Shown one piece after another: positions 36,240 through 46,073 of a DNA stretch of 64,000 bases. Source of the stretch: Symsagittifera roscoffensis. Its lineage: Eukaryota > Xenacoelomorpha > Acoela > Convolutidae. Both the position numbers and the translations under genes were made by a program. Location of the stretch: positions 62,001-126,000 of the forward strand of contig NW_026971479.1 of the NCBI RefSeq assembly GCF_963678635.1. The letters run 5' to 3'. Every line of letters begins with the position of its first letter. The first letter of the stretch is position 1. A model generated the notes under the pieces. That model was not told the DNA's origin and searched no databases. It saw only the letters and a list, made by a program, of their open reading frames with translations.

Positions 36240-36730
36240 CAATAGGTTCTTTAGCCCTGCACCACACTTATAGGAGTAAGTCTCAAGATTCGGGTTCCCC
36301 ATATTTCATCAGTCGATGGAATGCCGCCAGGTTCCCATGCGCCATGAGTATTAGTGTCAAGTATCCATCGATTCTCAGGGTTTCCACGCCTCTGCTTAAC
36401 ATATACACAGGACCCATGTTGAACAGACACCTGGAATACACCAGATCCAAAGCTAGCAGCAGTTTGATTGAGATGCTCACGAGATCCTGCATAAATGCCT
36501 CAAAAAAGTGTCTCCCGCGTAAAATTTTTTACCCATATACTTTTTTCTCGCGGCATGAATTCAAGAATCTCAGGATGTCGTATGTTTCTCTGGTCTTCAA
36601 TTCACCTATCGTATGCTCTCTCGAGAAGCCGACGATAGTGATCTCGTTCGCTGACCGAAAGTGCCCACCGTCATTTCCCTCTTCTCGGAGATCTCAAGTT
36701 GATACCCCATAATTGCTTGATCAGGGGAGG
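36240..36730 (-). pseudogene. Accessory ORF 4, left copy
   Basis: Minus frame 36283-36492 matches right-copy ORF 4: LLLALDLVYSRCLFNMG against LLLALYLVYPRYLFNMG, then SRGVETLRIDGYLTLIL and FHRLMKYGEP. The part upstream (KREMTVG..., about 36640-36700) also matches at DNA level. Function unknown; hydrophobic helices are visible. Confidence 0.72.
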
Positions 36731-36779
36731 TGCACTTTCCATCGTTTTATCTGTCAAATTCTCCAGTCTTGGTGTCGGG

Positions 36780-38110
36780 AACAGTCATCTCCCTCTTTCT
36801 TGAGTCAGGCGTTACACCATCGATTCTAACCGCTTATCTGCTTCTGCGTTTTTCCCATCCATTGATAGGTGCTATCGCACTGCTAGTGGAAACGTTATTG
36901 TCAGTTACATGCTCAAAAAACACAAAATGGCGGCCAAGTGGCTTATCACGGAGTGGTCATCCCCCATTGCCTAGCCATAATCGATATCTCGAGACAAAGC
37001 ACCTCCCCAACACGCTCAAAATGTCTGCGAGCTCGTATAAAACACTCAGGGCATGAAACACATCTGCCCACGCCTGCGCCACATCTGCCCACGCCCCTCA
37101 AGTTTACTGGCCCAAGCTCCCGATTATGCGCTTCCACTAGCATCCGCAGCCCGTTGCCCACTGCTATCAAAATCAACATCGTGTACAAGAACTGCAGATA
37201 TGGTGGCATGCCTGCATAGCCTGGTGATGATGTAAATACCACCTTTGACCCCAATCGAGTAGCCACCAATTCCTGAACCTCGCTCATTGCAGCGAGCAAC
37301 GTCTGAATCGCCTCCCAGATAATCGTTGGCGTCGGTTCTCTGTTTAGCAAGTGCTCAAGCAATCCCGCTACGTGCAGATGATCGTTCAACCCCGCGAACA
37401 ACAACCACTCTTGCTCACACGGCGTTGCTGACTTCAGTGCCACATTAGGAGTCAACGTTTGATTCAGTTCCGCGCCTGGTAGCAATTACACTAAGGTTTC
37501 CGGCCCAAATGACTACGGGATGTTCCTTCAAAGTCTTACCCCGCCTCGATGATCACCCTCGCTGCTCCAGGGTCCGAGAAATCATAAGCTGCCAGTCTTG
37601 GTCAGCTGCGAGGTTCTGTAATAATTCCTGTATCTTAGATCTTCTGACAGTTTCGGGCCCATGTAGGCGGTATCGGGCATACCCATGCTTTTTTGGCTGA
37701 AGAAGTTTCTTCACGGCCCATTACTGCGCAGGAATTGTCACCCTGATCCTGACAATACTCGAGCGATGCTTAGGTGGCTCCACGACAATGCATGGTATTC
37801 CGAACTCCCCGAGAGCCAAGTTGTCTGGTCCAATGATAGATTTCCTAGGAATCCCAGTTAAGTCCGCCGTTGCCAAGGTTTCATCTCGAGAAATATGCGC
37901 TTCATGCGCCTTCAGCCAGTCCACGCAGTTGTGATTGCTCCTCGTGCGACACTCTTGATTCCCAAAACCTATATTAGCTCTTGCCTGCAGGTCAGATCAC
38001 GCTTGAAGGCAAAATCGTTCACTCGCTCCAATGTCCTAGCTTTGCTTGATTCTCCAGAACCTCCTGCCTGTGCTCGGGCATTCTTCTTTCTTTCTGATGA
38101 CACCACATAG
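36780..38110 (-). pseudogene. Accessory ORF 3 (second SGNH-like protein), left copy
   Basis: Minus frames 37721-37924 and 36946-37485 match right-copy ORF 3: DWLKAHEAHISR, TADLTGIPRKS and VVEPPKHRSSI; then CEQEWLLFAGLNDHLHVAG and VVFTSSPGYAGMPPYLQFLY. Here the part from GLNDHL to PPYLQFLY and on to NRELGPVNLR is one uninterrupted frame, which shows that the frame break at about 58015 in the right copy is a mutation. The C-terminal third is frameshifted after VNLR. Confidence 0.75.
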
Positions 38111-38895
38111 CTTTGTGGTGTGGTAGACTCCACCTCGTCCCTCTACATGGGTATCAAACCCAGCTGACTCTTTGTGATGCTCCTCGATCTCCCTCTAGAA
38201 ACAACTCACCCTCCCAAGCGGTCAGCCACTGGCCTAATCGAGAAGAAGGAAGGCTTCGGGGTTGGACCAAAAGTGATTTGGTCGGTCTCCAACAGATTCG
38301 GCTCTAGAATTTTGATGTGTTTCAGAAATAAACCACTCAGCTACTCCGTGCCATTAGGGCTAACGAAGTGGATGCCGTCTGAAGATGCGTTCAACGTAGG
38401 GAGTCCTCCGTCATTTACGCGACGTCGAGCAGCCTCACGGGAAGGACGTTTCTCTTCTACCATTGCCTGATTATATCAATGATGTGGCCGCCTCTCATTC
38501 ATAATCATTAAATTTTGGTCCTGAATCATATTTTAGGTAACTATGCAAACTGTGAGCACCGTAGGGTCCAAATAGATCCTCAGCTCCTCAAGAATGCAGC
38601 TCACCTTCAACTGCAGTCTTATTATCTTTCGGGTATCGCCTCTAGAAACATCGTTCGTTCCCATGATTAGGATAACCATTTAATTATTTTCCTTTTCCAG
38701 CATCTCCAGTGACGCCAACATCTGACGCATTGCTGCACCCGAGAAACTCAAGACTCCCACCTGCCAGTGCGCCTGGATCCTTGTCAGAACCTTGATGAGA
38801 CTGCCCATAATGATCAAGTGGACCGTGCCCTCGGGCGTTCTAGGCTGCGTGTAATTTTTCGCCCAGGCGTGTCGTTGAAGACGTCCCTTCTTTCA
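38110..38895 (-). pseudogene. Accessory ORF 2 (SGNH hydrolase), left copy
   Basis: Minus-strand DNA matches right-copy ORF 2 at all three catalytic blocks. Block I reads LIIMGSLIKVL where the right copy has LIIGDSLLRVL, so the GDS motif has become MGS. Block III (MGTNDVS) is intact near 38645-38665, and block V (SDGIHF) near 38365-38385 is intact. Stops and frameshifts occur between blocks. Confidence 0.75.
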
Positions 38896-39346
38896 TTTTG
38901 CAAAGCCGTCCAGTCCTCCCCGCGATGTTGGTGATATGCGCCGTCGACATTCTTCTTTTGGCTGCAGCTCATGAAACTCCTGACTTGTTCTCAGCCCTGT
39001 CGACGGTTTGGTCGAAAGGGGAAATTCTGCTGCGCCATACTCCGTCATATTGCTTAAGCCGAAGTTTCTCGCCAGGTCGAATCACCTCAAACATCCGTCG
39101 ATGTTGCAGAACATCCACTTTGTTTGTTCTTGATTAGAAAAGCCGTCCAATGTATAGCCCAGCATCAACACAGCCTCGGTCACTGACTCCCCGCACTCCC
39201 CTTGTGACTCTAGTTGCAGGATAGAATTGAGCATCACTGCCAGCCTCCCCTCCACCCGCAAGAAATCGAGACCCCCAAGCGCCTGTACATCTCATCGAGC
39301 GCGGGCTTTTTTGGGCTTGCACATATTTCCAGAAACTATCTGCCAT
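38895..39346 (-). pseudogene. Accessory ORF 1, left copy, coiled coil deleted
   Basis: Begins MADSFWKYVQ (ATG at 39346), matching MADRFWKSMP of the right copy. After a frameshift the segment LNSILQLESQGEC..SVTEAV matches LNAILHLEDEGECRESATEAV, then EYGAAEFPL matches EYGAGEFPL. The following ~650 bp that encode the coiled coil in the right copy are absent; sequence passes directly to the start of ORF 2. Confidence 0.7.
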
Positions 39347-39865
39347 TGCTTCTTTCTCAAGAGTTCTTCTTTACTTGTCAAACACTCACGAATAACCTTC
39401 CTAGGTTTTTACCCACAAAATACCTTACCCGGGGTAATACTCAGGAATTACTTTTCGCAGATCAGTACACAAGAAATACTTTTCTCCTGTATCGATTACT
39501 CTTGTAGTTTCGATTCAATTTTCGTTTTTGTTTTTTGATGATTCAAAACCAATCTGGAATTAAAACTGAATCTTAGACCAAGTTGTTTTTGCTCTTGACC
39601 AACCAAAAACTCCCCCCTTAGCACCTTTAAAACATTATTTGAACAATTTTTGATAAAAAGATTCGAATAAGTAAGAAAATCACAAAGATACGCTTATCTT
39701 TTAGCACCATATTACTTGTTTTAATTATCATGCCAATCAGACCAAAATCTATTTTCCTGTCGCATGACTCTTATTTTACAAGCTCAAGTCCCCCCTCAAT
39801 CGAGACCCCCGTGTCCAGCCAAAGCTCAGGCGATGCTCAAGTAATAATTGCAGAGTGAGCTAAGA
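39347..39865 (-). other. Left-copy spacer and last codons of the macro ORF
   Basis: The minus strand starts with codons for YYLSIA and a stop (39840-39860), exactly as at the end of the macro ORF in the right copy. It then follows the right-copy spacer 54741-55192, including TGATTGGCATGA.AATTAA, ATGGTGCTAAAA.ATAA, and CAGATTG.TTTGG. This ties the accessory module to the pol polyprotein. Confidence 0.75.
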
Positions 39866-40349
39866 AAATGGATAACTGTTACTACAGTCTGTTGTAACTT
39901 TTTTATATAGAATATGAATGGAGAACTGGTGGTAGTTTAAGTCGAGTTTTGTTATGTTCTTGTGATTGATTTTGGGTTGTGTAAGGATGTTTTGCATTTG
40001 GTTTTCGATGTTTTTGTTTGAGAAAAAAATATAACTGGGATTTGCAATTTTTTTCTATTTGAGTGTTTATCTTGTTGGATTACCTTGTTTTGTTTATTGG
40101 TCTAATTTTTTGATAATCCATTTGGGAAAATTTTTGAGCAACGTATGATTTTTTTGTTGGTGGTAGTGCTCTCTGTGGGTTTGGAGCATTGTTTCTGTAT
40201 GGTGTTGTGAGTGTTGGTTAAATAGGAGAATGTCCTTCAATTATTTCTTAGCTTACAAAATGTGATGAGGTTTAGATATCTTGTTTTGTACGACTTCTAG
40301 TTCTTTCAAGGGTTTCTTATGTGTTGATAAATGTTCAATTTAAATTTTT

Positions 40350-41050
40350 TTACCGGTTCTATCACTAAAAATTGTGTAACTACTTAAGGATGTTGCTTCA
40401 ATGGTGAATGAAGTTACTATTAAATAGTCTTTGTGAACTGTGACAAAAGCAATTGCTGCACTTAAAATGTCGTTGGTGATATTGACAAAGAATAGATGAG
40501 ACCATCCTGGGTCCCAAACATAATCTATTTGGTTTGCTAATACAGTTACATTGTCTGAAGTTTGGGGTCTGAGACTTTTTCATGCTGTTAAAATCAAATC
40601 TAAGTTGTGGACGAAATAGTCTATTTTGAGCCATGCTAGATCAATTTTACATCTTGTAATTTTCCAATGATATTGAGTGTTTCACAAAATTTTATTAAAA
40701 CTTGCGGGAAAAGGTTAATTTGTTGTCTTACTGTGGTATTTTCTTTGGTTTTAAAATGGAAAAATAACAATAAAATCTATGTCATCTATTTTTAATCTTT
40801 GCGGTGTTTGATTTGATTGTGGTGGCAAATTTTCAAAAAAAAAAATCCGTAACATGCAGTGATATTAGGCATGCCTGCTAAATAGTGATCGAATAATTTT
40901 ATTCTAATGTTTGGAATAATGTTCCCATTATACCCATGGGAAGTTCTAACTTACATGGGCTTTGTCCTTTTTCAATTAAATTAGCAATTAAATTGTGACG
41001 AATTATGTGATTGTCCTCTAGCCGGATCCTTTCGTGAGCGGATGACAAAA
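40350..41050 (-). pseudogene. Gag-like ORF remnants (minus-strand gypsy fragment)
   Basis: Two coding-like blocks read on the minus strand. The first contains LEDNHIIRHNLIANLIEKG and FDHYLAGMPNITACYG; the second contains LANQIDYVWDPGWSHLFFV and continues open to about 40350. Stops and frameshifts separate them. Position downstream of the leader suggests the matrix/capsid part of Gag that is missing from the first element. No named domain could be recognised by eye, so the Gag assignment is positional. Confidence 0.4.
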
Positions 41051-42356
41051 GGAATGATAAAACTATCATCGAAATATTCCTCTTGTTGAGTCGTTATTTG
41101 TGTTTATTATTGTTGATGTGTAATTTCGATATGTCTTTTAGTTTGATTTCAATTATAGAATGCTACTGATTTACGAAAGAATGAACTTTTTTTCTGCGTT
41201 TAACTTTTACTGATGACTGGCTGTAGATCCTAATTCCGTAAATTGTTTATTGTCTGTAACTGGGTTGTTTCTGTCGATTGAGTCTTTTAGATTCTGAATT
41301 TCTTGAACTTTAATTTTATCGGAATCCGAAACTGAGTTCCGTGTTTTGGAAAATCTTTTTTTAAATATTTGACTTAGTTTTGCTAGTATTGTCTTTTTTC
41401 TTGTCTTTTGATCGGATGTATCATATTTTTTTGTTTATGTGATGTTTTTGCAAGATTGTACCTCTCGTTTTGATTTAATCATTTGTGGGGTTTGATTTAT
41501 GTTTATTTCCTAAAATATACCTTGATATGAGGTTTAAGATGATAGTTACAAACTCCAGGGGTAAGAAATTTTTATATCCCAAATTGCTAGTTTTTTTTTG
41601 TTGGGCTATCTTATTCTTGGGATATAGGTTGTCGAGGTTGACGGGATAAAACAATATTTTAGCAATTCGTTAGTACTATTTTCTCGCTGGCTACGATTTA
41701 TTTTAGGAAAACTTGCCTAATCTTACAAAGGTTTGTGATTTTGTGATTGAGGGTTTGAGAATTTTCAACCAATCCACAAGGTTTAGGCACAATTAGAACA
41801 CAAGTGGAAGTTTTTGATGTGTTTTATCATAGGTCAGCCAACAGGAGGCGCACAAATGAAGGATGAGTGACCGAAGTTCTTCCTTGTTTATTTTAATTAT
41901 AACGGTTAGTTTTTCAAAAACTTCTTTTTATCCTCGGTCTCTGATACGGGTTGGAGACGTTTGAGGTCGTTAGACAGTTTTTTTCCTACAAGTTGGAAAG
42001 AACGAAGCTGTTCTGATTGATCCAAGGGAAGCCTTGAAGATCGAAAGTTATATATATATACTAAGTTTTTTTTTGACAATTTATTTAAAAATTAGAAATG
42101 ACATGATAATACTTTTCGAATAATAAGGTCCATCTTTAAAATAAGGACACGAGGAGGAAAAGCTGGGGATAAGATGAAAGAGTGAAAACAACTAAATTCC
42201 CTGAGATGCATTGGACTTTAAAGAATTAAAAAAAAACTGTTGTAAATAAGTTTAGTAAAGTTTTAATATTTTTTTCAAATTTTTTTTTTTTCAAAAGTTT
42301 TCAAAACTAGTTCAGATCACATGAAAAATTTTAACCTTTTCTCGCAAAAAAAATTC

Positions 42357-42640
42357 TCACTGCAGCCGTATTGTCGCAGTTTGCTGTGCTCTCTTGTAGT
42401 TTCCGTAATATGTGAGAATTCCGTAAAATGAGGTATAAGTGAAAATTCCGTAATATGAAGTGATATTACTCATGACTGATAAATAGTGATCGAGTAGTTT
42501 TCTTCTAAATTTCACTTCCGAAAGTTCTTGCTTACTTGGGCTATTTTTTTCGAATAAATTAGCAATTATTTCATGACAAAAAATGTACTTGTTCTCTAGC
42601 TGGACCATTTAGCGACAATGATAAGCCTGAGGGAACGGAG
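42357..42640 (-). pseudogene. Second copy of the Gag-like segment
   Basis: A minus open frame of 83 codons (start GTG or a nearby codon) whose first 55 residues match the block at 41040-40850: VQLENKYIFCHEIIANLFEK against RLEDNHIIRHNLIANLIEK, and LLDHYLSVMSNITSYYG against LFDHYLAGMPNITACYG. It is upstream of the leader of the fragment, so it comes from a second, nested or tandem, copy. Confidence 0.55.
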
Positions 42641-42801
42641 TGGCTGGATGGTGGCTGAACGACTATGTCTCAATACATCTACTCCAATATTTTAAGCGAT
42701 ACGGCAAACACCAGATAAAAAATTCAACAACAGAACAAGCTGATACACCGTGAAACGACAAACACTGCAAAACTATTTCTCTTCAGATTTATTCATTGTG
42801 C

Positions 42802-42950
42802 CAGTCGGTCATGTCTGGAAGTTTGACCTTGAGAGACACGAAAATACGTAATTTTGGAGTGAAATTTTAATTTTCACTATTTCGAATGGAGCCTGTCATG
42901 CTCAGTTTTCTCGTACCAACTGAAAACACAAAGTGAAAAATCAGAACAAC
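42802..42950 (+). repeat. LTR-like start of the right copy
   Basis: Shares its sequence with the minus strand at 24333-24180, starting abruptly at AGTCGGTCATG; the DNA before it does not match. This is what a 5' LTR start would look like. The LTR probably extends further right, but its 3' border and the primer-binding site could not be placed. Confidence 0.55.
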
Positions 42951-44181
42951 CGAATTTACAATTGCGGGAAATTACTCAATAAAAACAGTGGGGAAATTGC
43001 TATTTGCAATTTCCAGACATAAAAATAGGACACGAGTAGAGCTGTCTTATCCCGAAAAAGGAGAAGAGACGATAAATATAAGAAAGAGCGACTATTCGGA
43101 ACAAACTAGAGTGAACCTTCAATGGAAAGGTGGACAGCTTGAGTGTCCCAATGGTTCATATCAAAACTCAAATTCTAGAGCCAGAACTTACTTATGTTAC
43201 CAAAACTGACCAGTATCAAACTTATTTAGTTATATTACCTAATTCTTGAGTTGCTTACCAAATTAATTACTCCCTGTACTCGAGTACATCAACATGTGAG
43301 TCCCCAATTTAATTTTCTCGAGTGTGTTTTATGATTGTTATGTTGAGATAAGGCGAGTTTTAGGTTGATCCATCTGAAATGGATCAAAGTTCCACTGTCC
43401 AATAAAAAGTAACTTAACGGATTGTTCCGACCCTGTTTTTAACGGCGTTCGCGTATTTTGGGTATTTTGAGACCTAAGTATGGGGACGTTCTTTTTTTCT
43501 AGAGTGGGGGATATTTTGGTAGTAGCCTTTAAGCTATAACGGGTTCTAATCTCATGTCGCAAGCGAACCGAATTGGCTCCGACCGTTCTTGAGGTACAAA
43601 AACACAAGAGATAGTGTCCCTGACTCTTGAGCCAATGGTTATAGGGCATATTTTTCTTAAGCCTCATATGTGACTGAAGTAGGCGACTGTTACATAGTGT
43701 TTTTATGGCGCTCCTAGGTGTTTTAACGACATCATGACTACGGAGTCGAACCCACTTGACACAGCCCATTCTAGAGTACCGGTGGTACGGTTTAGCGGGA
43801 ACGTGTAAACCTTCCAGTTGTACCGTGATAGCTTTTTAAGAAAACTTGAGAAAACTTCCTGGTACGCTCTCCGAACGAGGCCTAGCTAACCGAGTAAGGG
43901 GGGGGGGGTAACTAGGGGGACAAAAACACGAGCAAAAACACAAAAAGCGAAACAAAAACAAGAAAAAAGTATAGAAAAAGGAACAAAAACCACAAAACGA
44001 AAAGACAGTGACTTTGATACCGGATCATTTGGATCAAACCTTTATATTAATTAAATAGTATACCCATACTGTTTTATAAGACCGATCGTTTCGATCAATC
44101 TAGCAATTTAAACCAGTGACTCTGAAAAGGTGCCCGAGTGGGGGCGTTGTTAAGGGTTTTCAGACAGATTGCAACCTAGCC

Positions 44182-44441
44182 GGACCACTAGGAGACTTGA
44201 CTGGAAGAGGTGACCAGTCGAGTGGGAAAGTGGTTCACAAGGATCGAACCGGACCACTGGGAGACTTGACTGGAAAGGGTGACCAGTCGAGTGGGAAAGT
44301 GGTTCACAAGGATCGAAACGGACCACTAGGAGACTTGACTGGAAGAGGTGACCAGTCGAGTGGGAAAGTGGTTCACAAGGATCGAAACGGACCACTAGGA
44401 GACTTGACTGGAAGAGGTGACCAGCCAAGTGGGAAAGTGGT
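44182..44441 (+). repeat. 69-bp tandem repeat, ~3.8 copies
   Basis: Unit starts GGACCACTAGGAGACTTGAC at 44182, 44251, 44320 and 44389, with exact 69-bp spacing and few differences. Because 69 is divisible by three, a repetitive open frame spans it, but that frame begins with GTG and has no other support. Such repeats upstream of Gag often act as LTR enhancers. Confidence 0.9.
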
Positions 44442-44882
44442 GCTGCTGTCAAGTGCGGAACAGAGACAATCAGCACAGGATCATTACAAGAGGACGCACA
44501 AGGGTGTTCTTAAGTTGGACAACGGGTATCGTTAGAATCCACATTACATTATAGGAGATAAGTGTAAAATTGGATAAGCGGAGTCCCATTGTTTTGAGGA
44601 AATTTTTGCACAAGAAGGCCTGGAAACAGGTCTACGGTTTTCTCTCGAGAGGTTTAGCACCCGGCGCTTAAGGGATTTTTCGGCTTAAGAGGGGGGAGGT
44701 TAGAAGGGGGCTGGTTAAGTTAGAGGTTAGCGGTTACAAATTGTAAAAAGGGGAGATATTAGAGTAACTAATTGTTCGGCATCGTCGACTTAGTTACATT
44801 AGATATTTACACGCGTTGGTTATAGGAAGCGGATATCCAAAATTAGAATCAGGTTAAGGTAAGTACCCTGGTCGGATCGGTA

Positions 44883-44908
44883 GGGGGGGGGGGGGGGGGG
44901 GGGGGGGG
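44883..44908 (+). repeat. Run of 26 guanines
   Basis: An uninterrupted G26 tract in the Gag-upstream region. It could form G-quadruplexes in DNA or RNA. Long homopolymers are also prone to assembly error, so the exact length is uncertain. Confidence 0.9.
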
Positions 44909-45299
44909 AACGGACATAGACAGTTTTTGTGATCGCTAGCAGGGGGGAGGAAAACGCGTGGCAATCGGGTACCAGACATTTTTTCGGACAAAGATTGACA
45001 TCAGTCAACCTTGAATTTCAGGAGAATTCACCCATCTGTTTTTGAAATTTTTTCCAGTTTAAAATTTTACGTTTTGGTGAAAACTTGTTGTCAATATTTT
45101 AACGAACAGGTGATCACAAGACACCTGCGGGAAATTTAGAGTTTCAAATAGCCTGAAAAGACTGGATCAATATTTGGGTTTCGACCATTAAGATAGGGAT
45201 TTTGGGAAAATTTTTACAAGAGCTCAAGTGGTGGTAAAAGGTACAGTGGTTCAACAGTCCCTACAACGGAGAAGAAGAGACCCGATATCCAGACACTCA

Positions 45300-45727
45300 G
45301 TGACGAGTCTTGGGACAGTACCGAAGAAGTCTTGGGACATTGCAGTCTGGGGACAGTCTTGTGGCAACACAGTCTTGGGATATTCTTGGGACAGTGCAGC
45401 CTTGGAACAGTCTTGGACCAGAGCAGTCTTGGTACGAACAGTCTTGGGACAGTGGTCTTGGGACAGTGGTCTTGGGACATTGGTCTTGGGACAGTGGTCT
45501 TGGGACATTGGTCTTGGGCCATTGGTCTTGGGACAGTGGTCTTGGGACATTGGTCTTGGGACATTAGTCTTGGGACAGTAGTCTTGGGACATTGGTCTTG
45601 GGCCATTGGTCTTGGGACATTAGTCTTGGGACACTAGTCTTGGGACGTTGGTATTGGGACATTAGTCTTGGGACGTTGGTCGTGGGACATTAGTCTTGGG
45701 ACGTTGGTCTTGGGACACTAGTCTGGG
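45300..45727 (+). repeat. 14-bp tandem repeat (GTCTTGGGACANTG)
   Basis: About 30 units, the left ones irregular in spacing and the right ones regular at 14 bp. Three 14-bp units equal 14 codons, so all three frames on both strands stay open and produce repetitive peptides; these are artefacts. Confidence 0.92.
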
Positions 45728-46073
45728 GATACTAACAAGAAGCACTGGGACAACACGGATTAATAGGAGGAGGGTACTAAAAGAGTACTAAGTCAGGTTG
45801 AAGTAACCAATTGTAAGATCATATTCCCTATCCTATCCTAACACATAAAATTTTCAAGAGCTTAAGAAAAGTTGTTTTCAGCAAATCGTCGATTTCTTTT
45901 TAGAAAATTTTTTTTTCAAAAGAGGTTTTAACTTTAGGGTAGAATTTTGTAGATAGTAATAGTGTAAATAGTAACAATTGTAAATAATGAGGCGGAGCAG
46001 GGTACCGGTAGCTTAAAAGAGGTCTACCGAAGCGAAGACAAAGTATAACTCGTCGCTACGTAAAACAACATCA

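Larger units (their letters stand above)
24094..39865 (-). mobile_element. Giant element, left copy (minus strand, 5'-truncated)
   Basis: Read on the minus strand, this region follows the right copy from the last codons of its macro ORF (39865) through every accessory ORF in the same order to 3' LTR-like sequence at 24.1-24.3 kb. Protein identity is moderate and the frames are broken by many stops and shifts, so it is an old copy. Gag, pol and most of the macro domain are absent; the break lies at about 39850-39865, next to the minus-strand gypsy fragment. Relative to the right copy it lacks the coiled-coil part of the first accessory ORF and part of the last one, and has gained about 7 kb of tandem units at 27.5-34.6 kb. 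Confidence 0.88.
39866..42640 (-). mobile_element. Fragment of a second env-type gypsy family member
   Basis: The minus strand is A-rich, like the element at 4.2-16.2 kb, and 42040-41810 matches its leader. Downstream on the minus strand are coding-like stretches (about 41040-40850 and 40640-40350), the latter with an open frame around ANQIDYVWDPGW and HLFFVNITND, which I take to be Gag. A second copy of the 41040-40850 segment lies upstream at 42610-42440. RT and integrase are not present. The fragment ends at the left giant copy. Confidence 0.6.
42951..46073 (+). promoter_or_regulatory. LTR/leader region upstream of Gag, repeat-rich
   Basis: About 3.1 kb with no convincing gene. It contains three unusual structures listed separately: a 69-bp tandem repeat, a 26-G run and a 14-bp tandem repeat. 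A second G run of 11 lies at 43898-43908. The minus open frame at 43338-43769 (143 codons) and the plus frame at 44116-44535 lack domains and probably reflect base composition and repeats. Transcription of the element should start here. Confidence 0.5.

Noticed and set aside
24094-39865. Numerous plus-strand ORFs such as 26939-27538 and 36131-36712
   Set aside because: They are antisense to the minus-strand accessory ORFs, which are supported by the right copy.
43338-43769. 143-codon minus-strand ORF
   Set aside because: No recognisable domain, lies antisense in the LTR/leader region, and has no counterpart elsewhere in the window.
44116-44535. ORF with GPLGDLTGRGDQ repeats, including an RGD motif
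   Set aside because: Starts with GTG, covers only the 69-bp repeat and its edges, and lies in the LTR/leader region. RGD here is most likely chance.
45214-45637. Repetitive PKTTVPRP-type and SWDSGLGT-type peptides
   Set aside because: The 14-bp repeat keeps all six frames open; identical period in every frame shows it is a DNA repeat.
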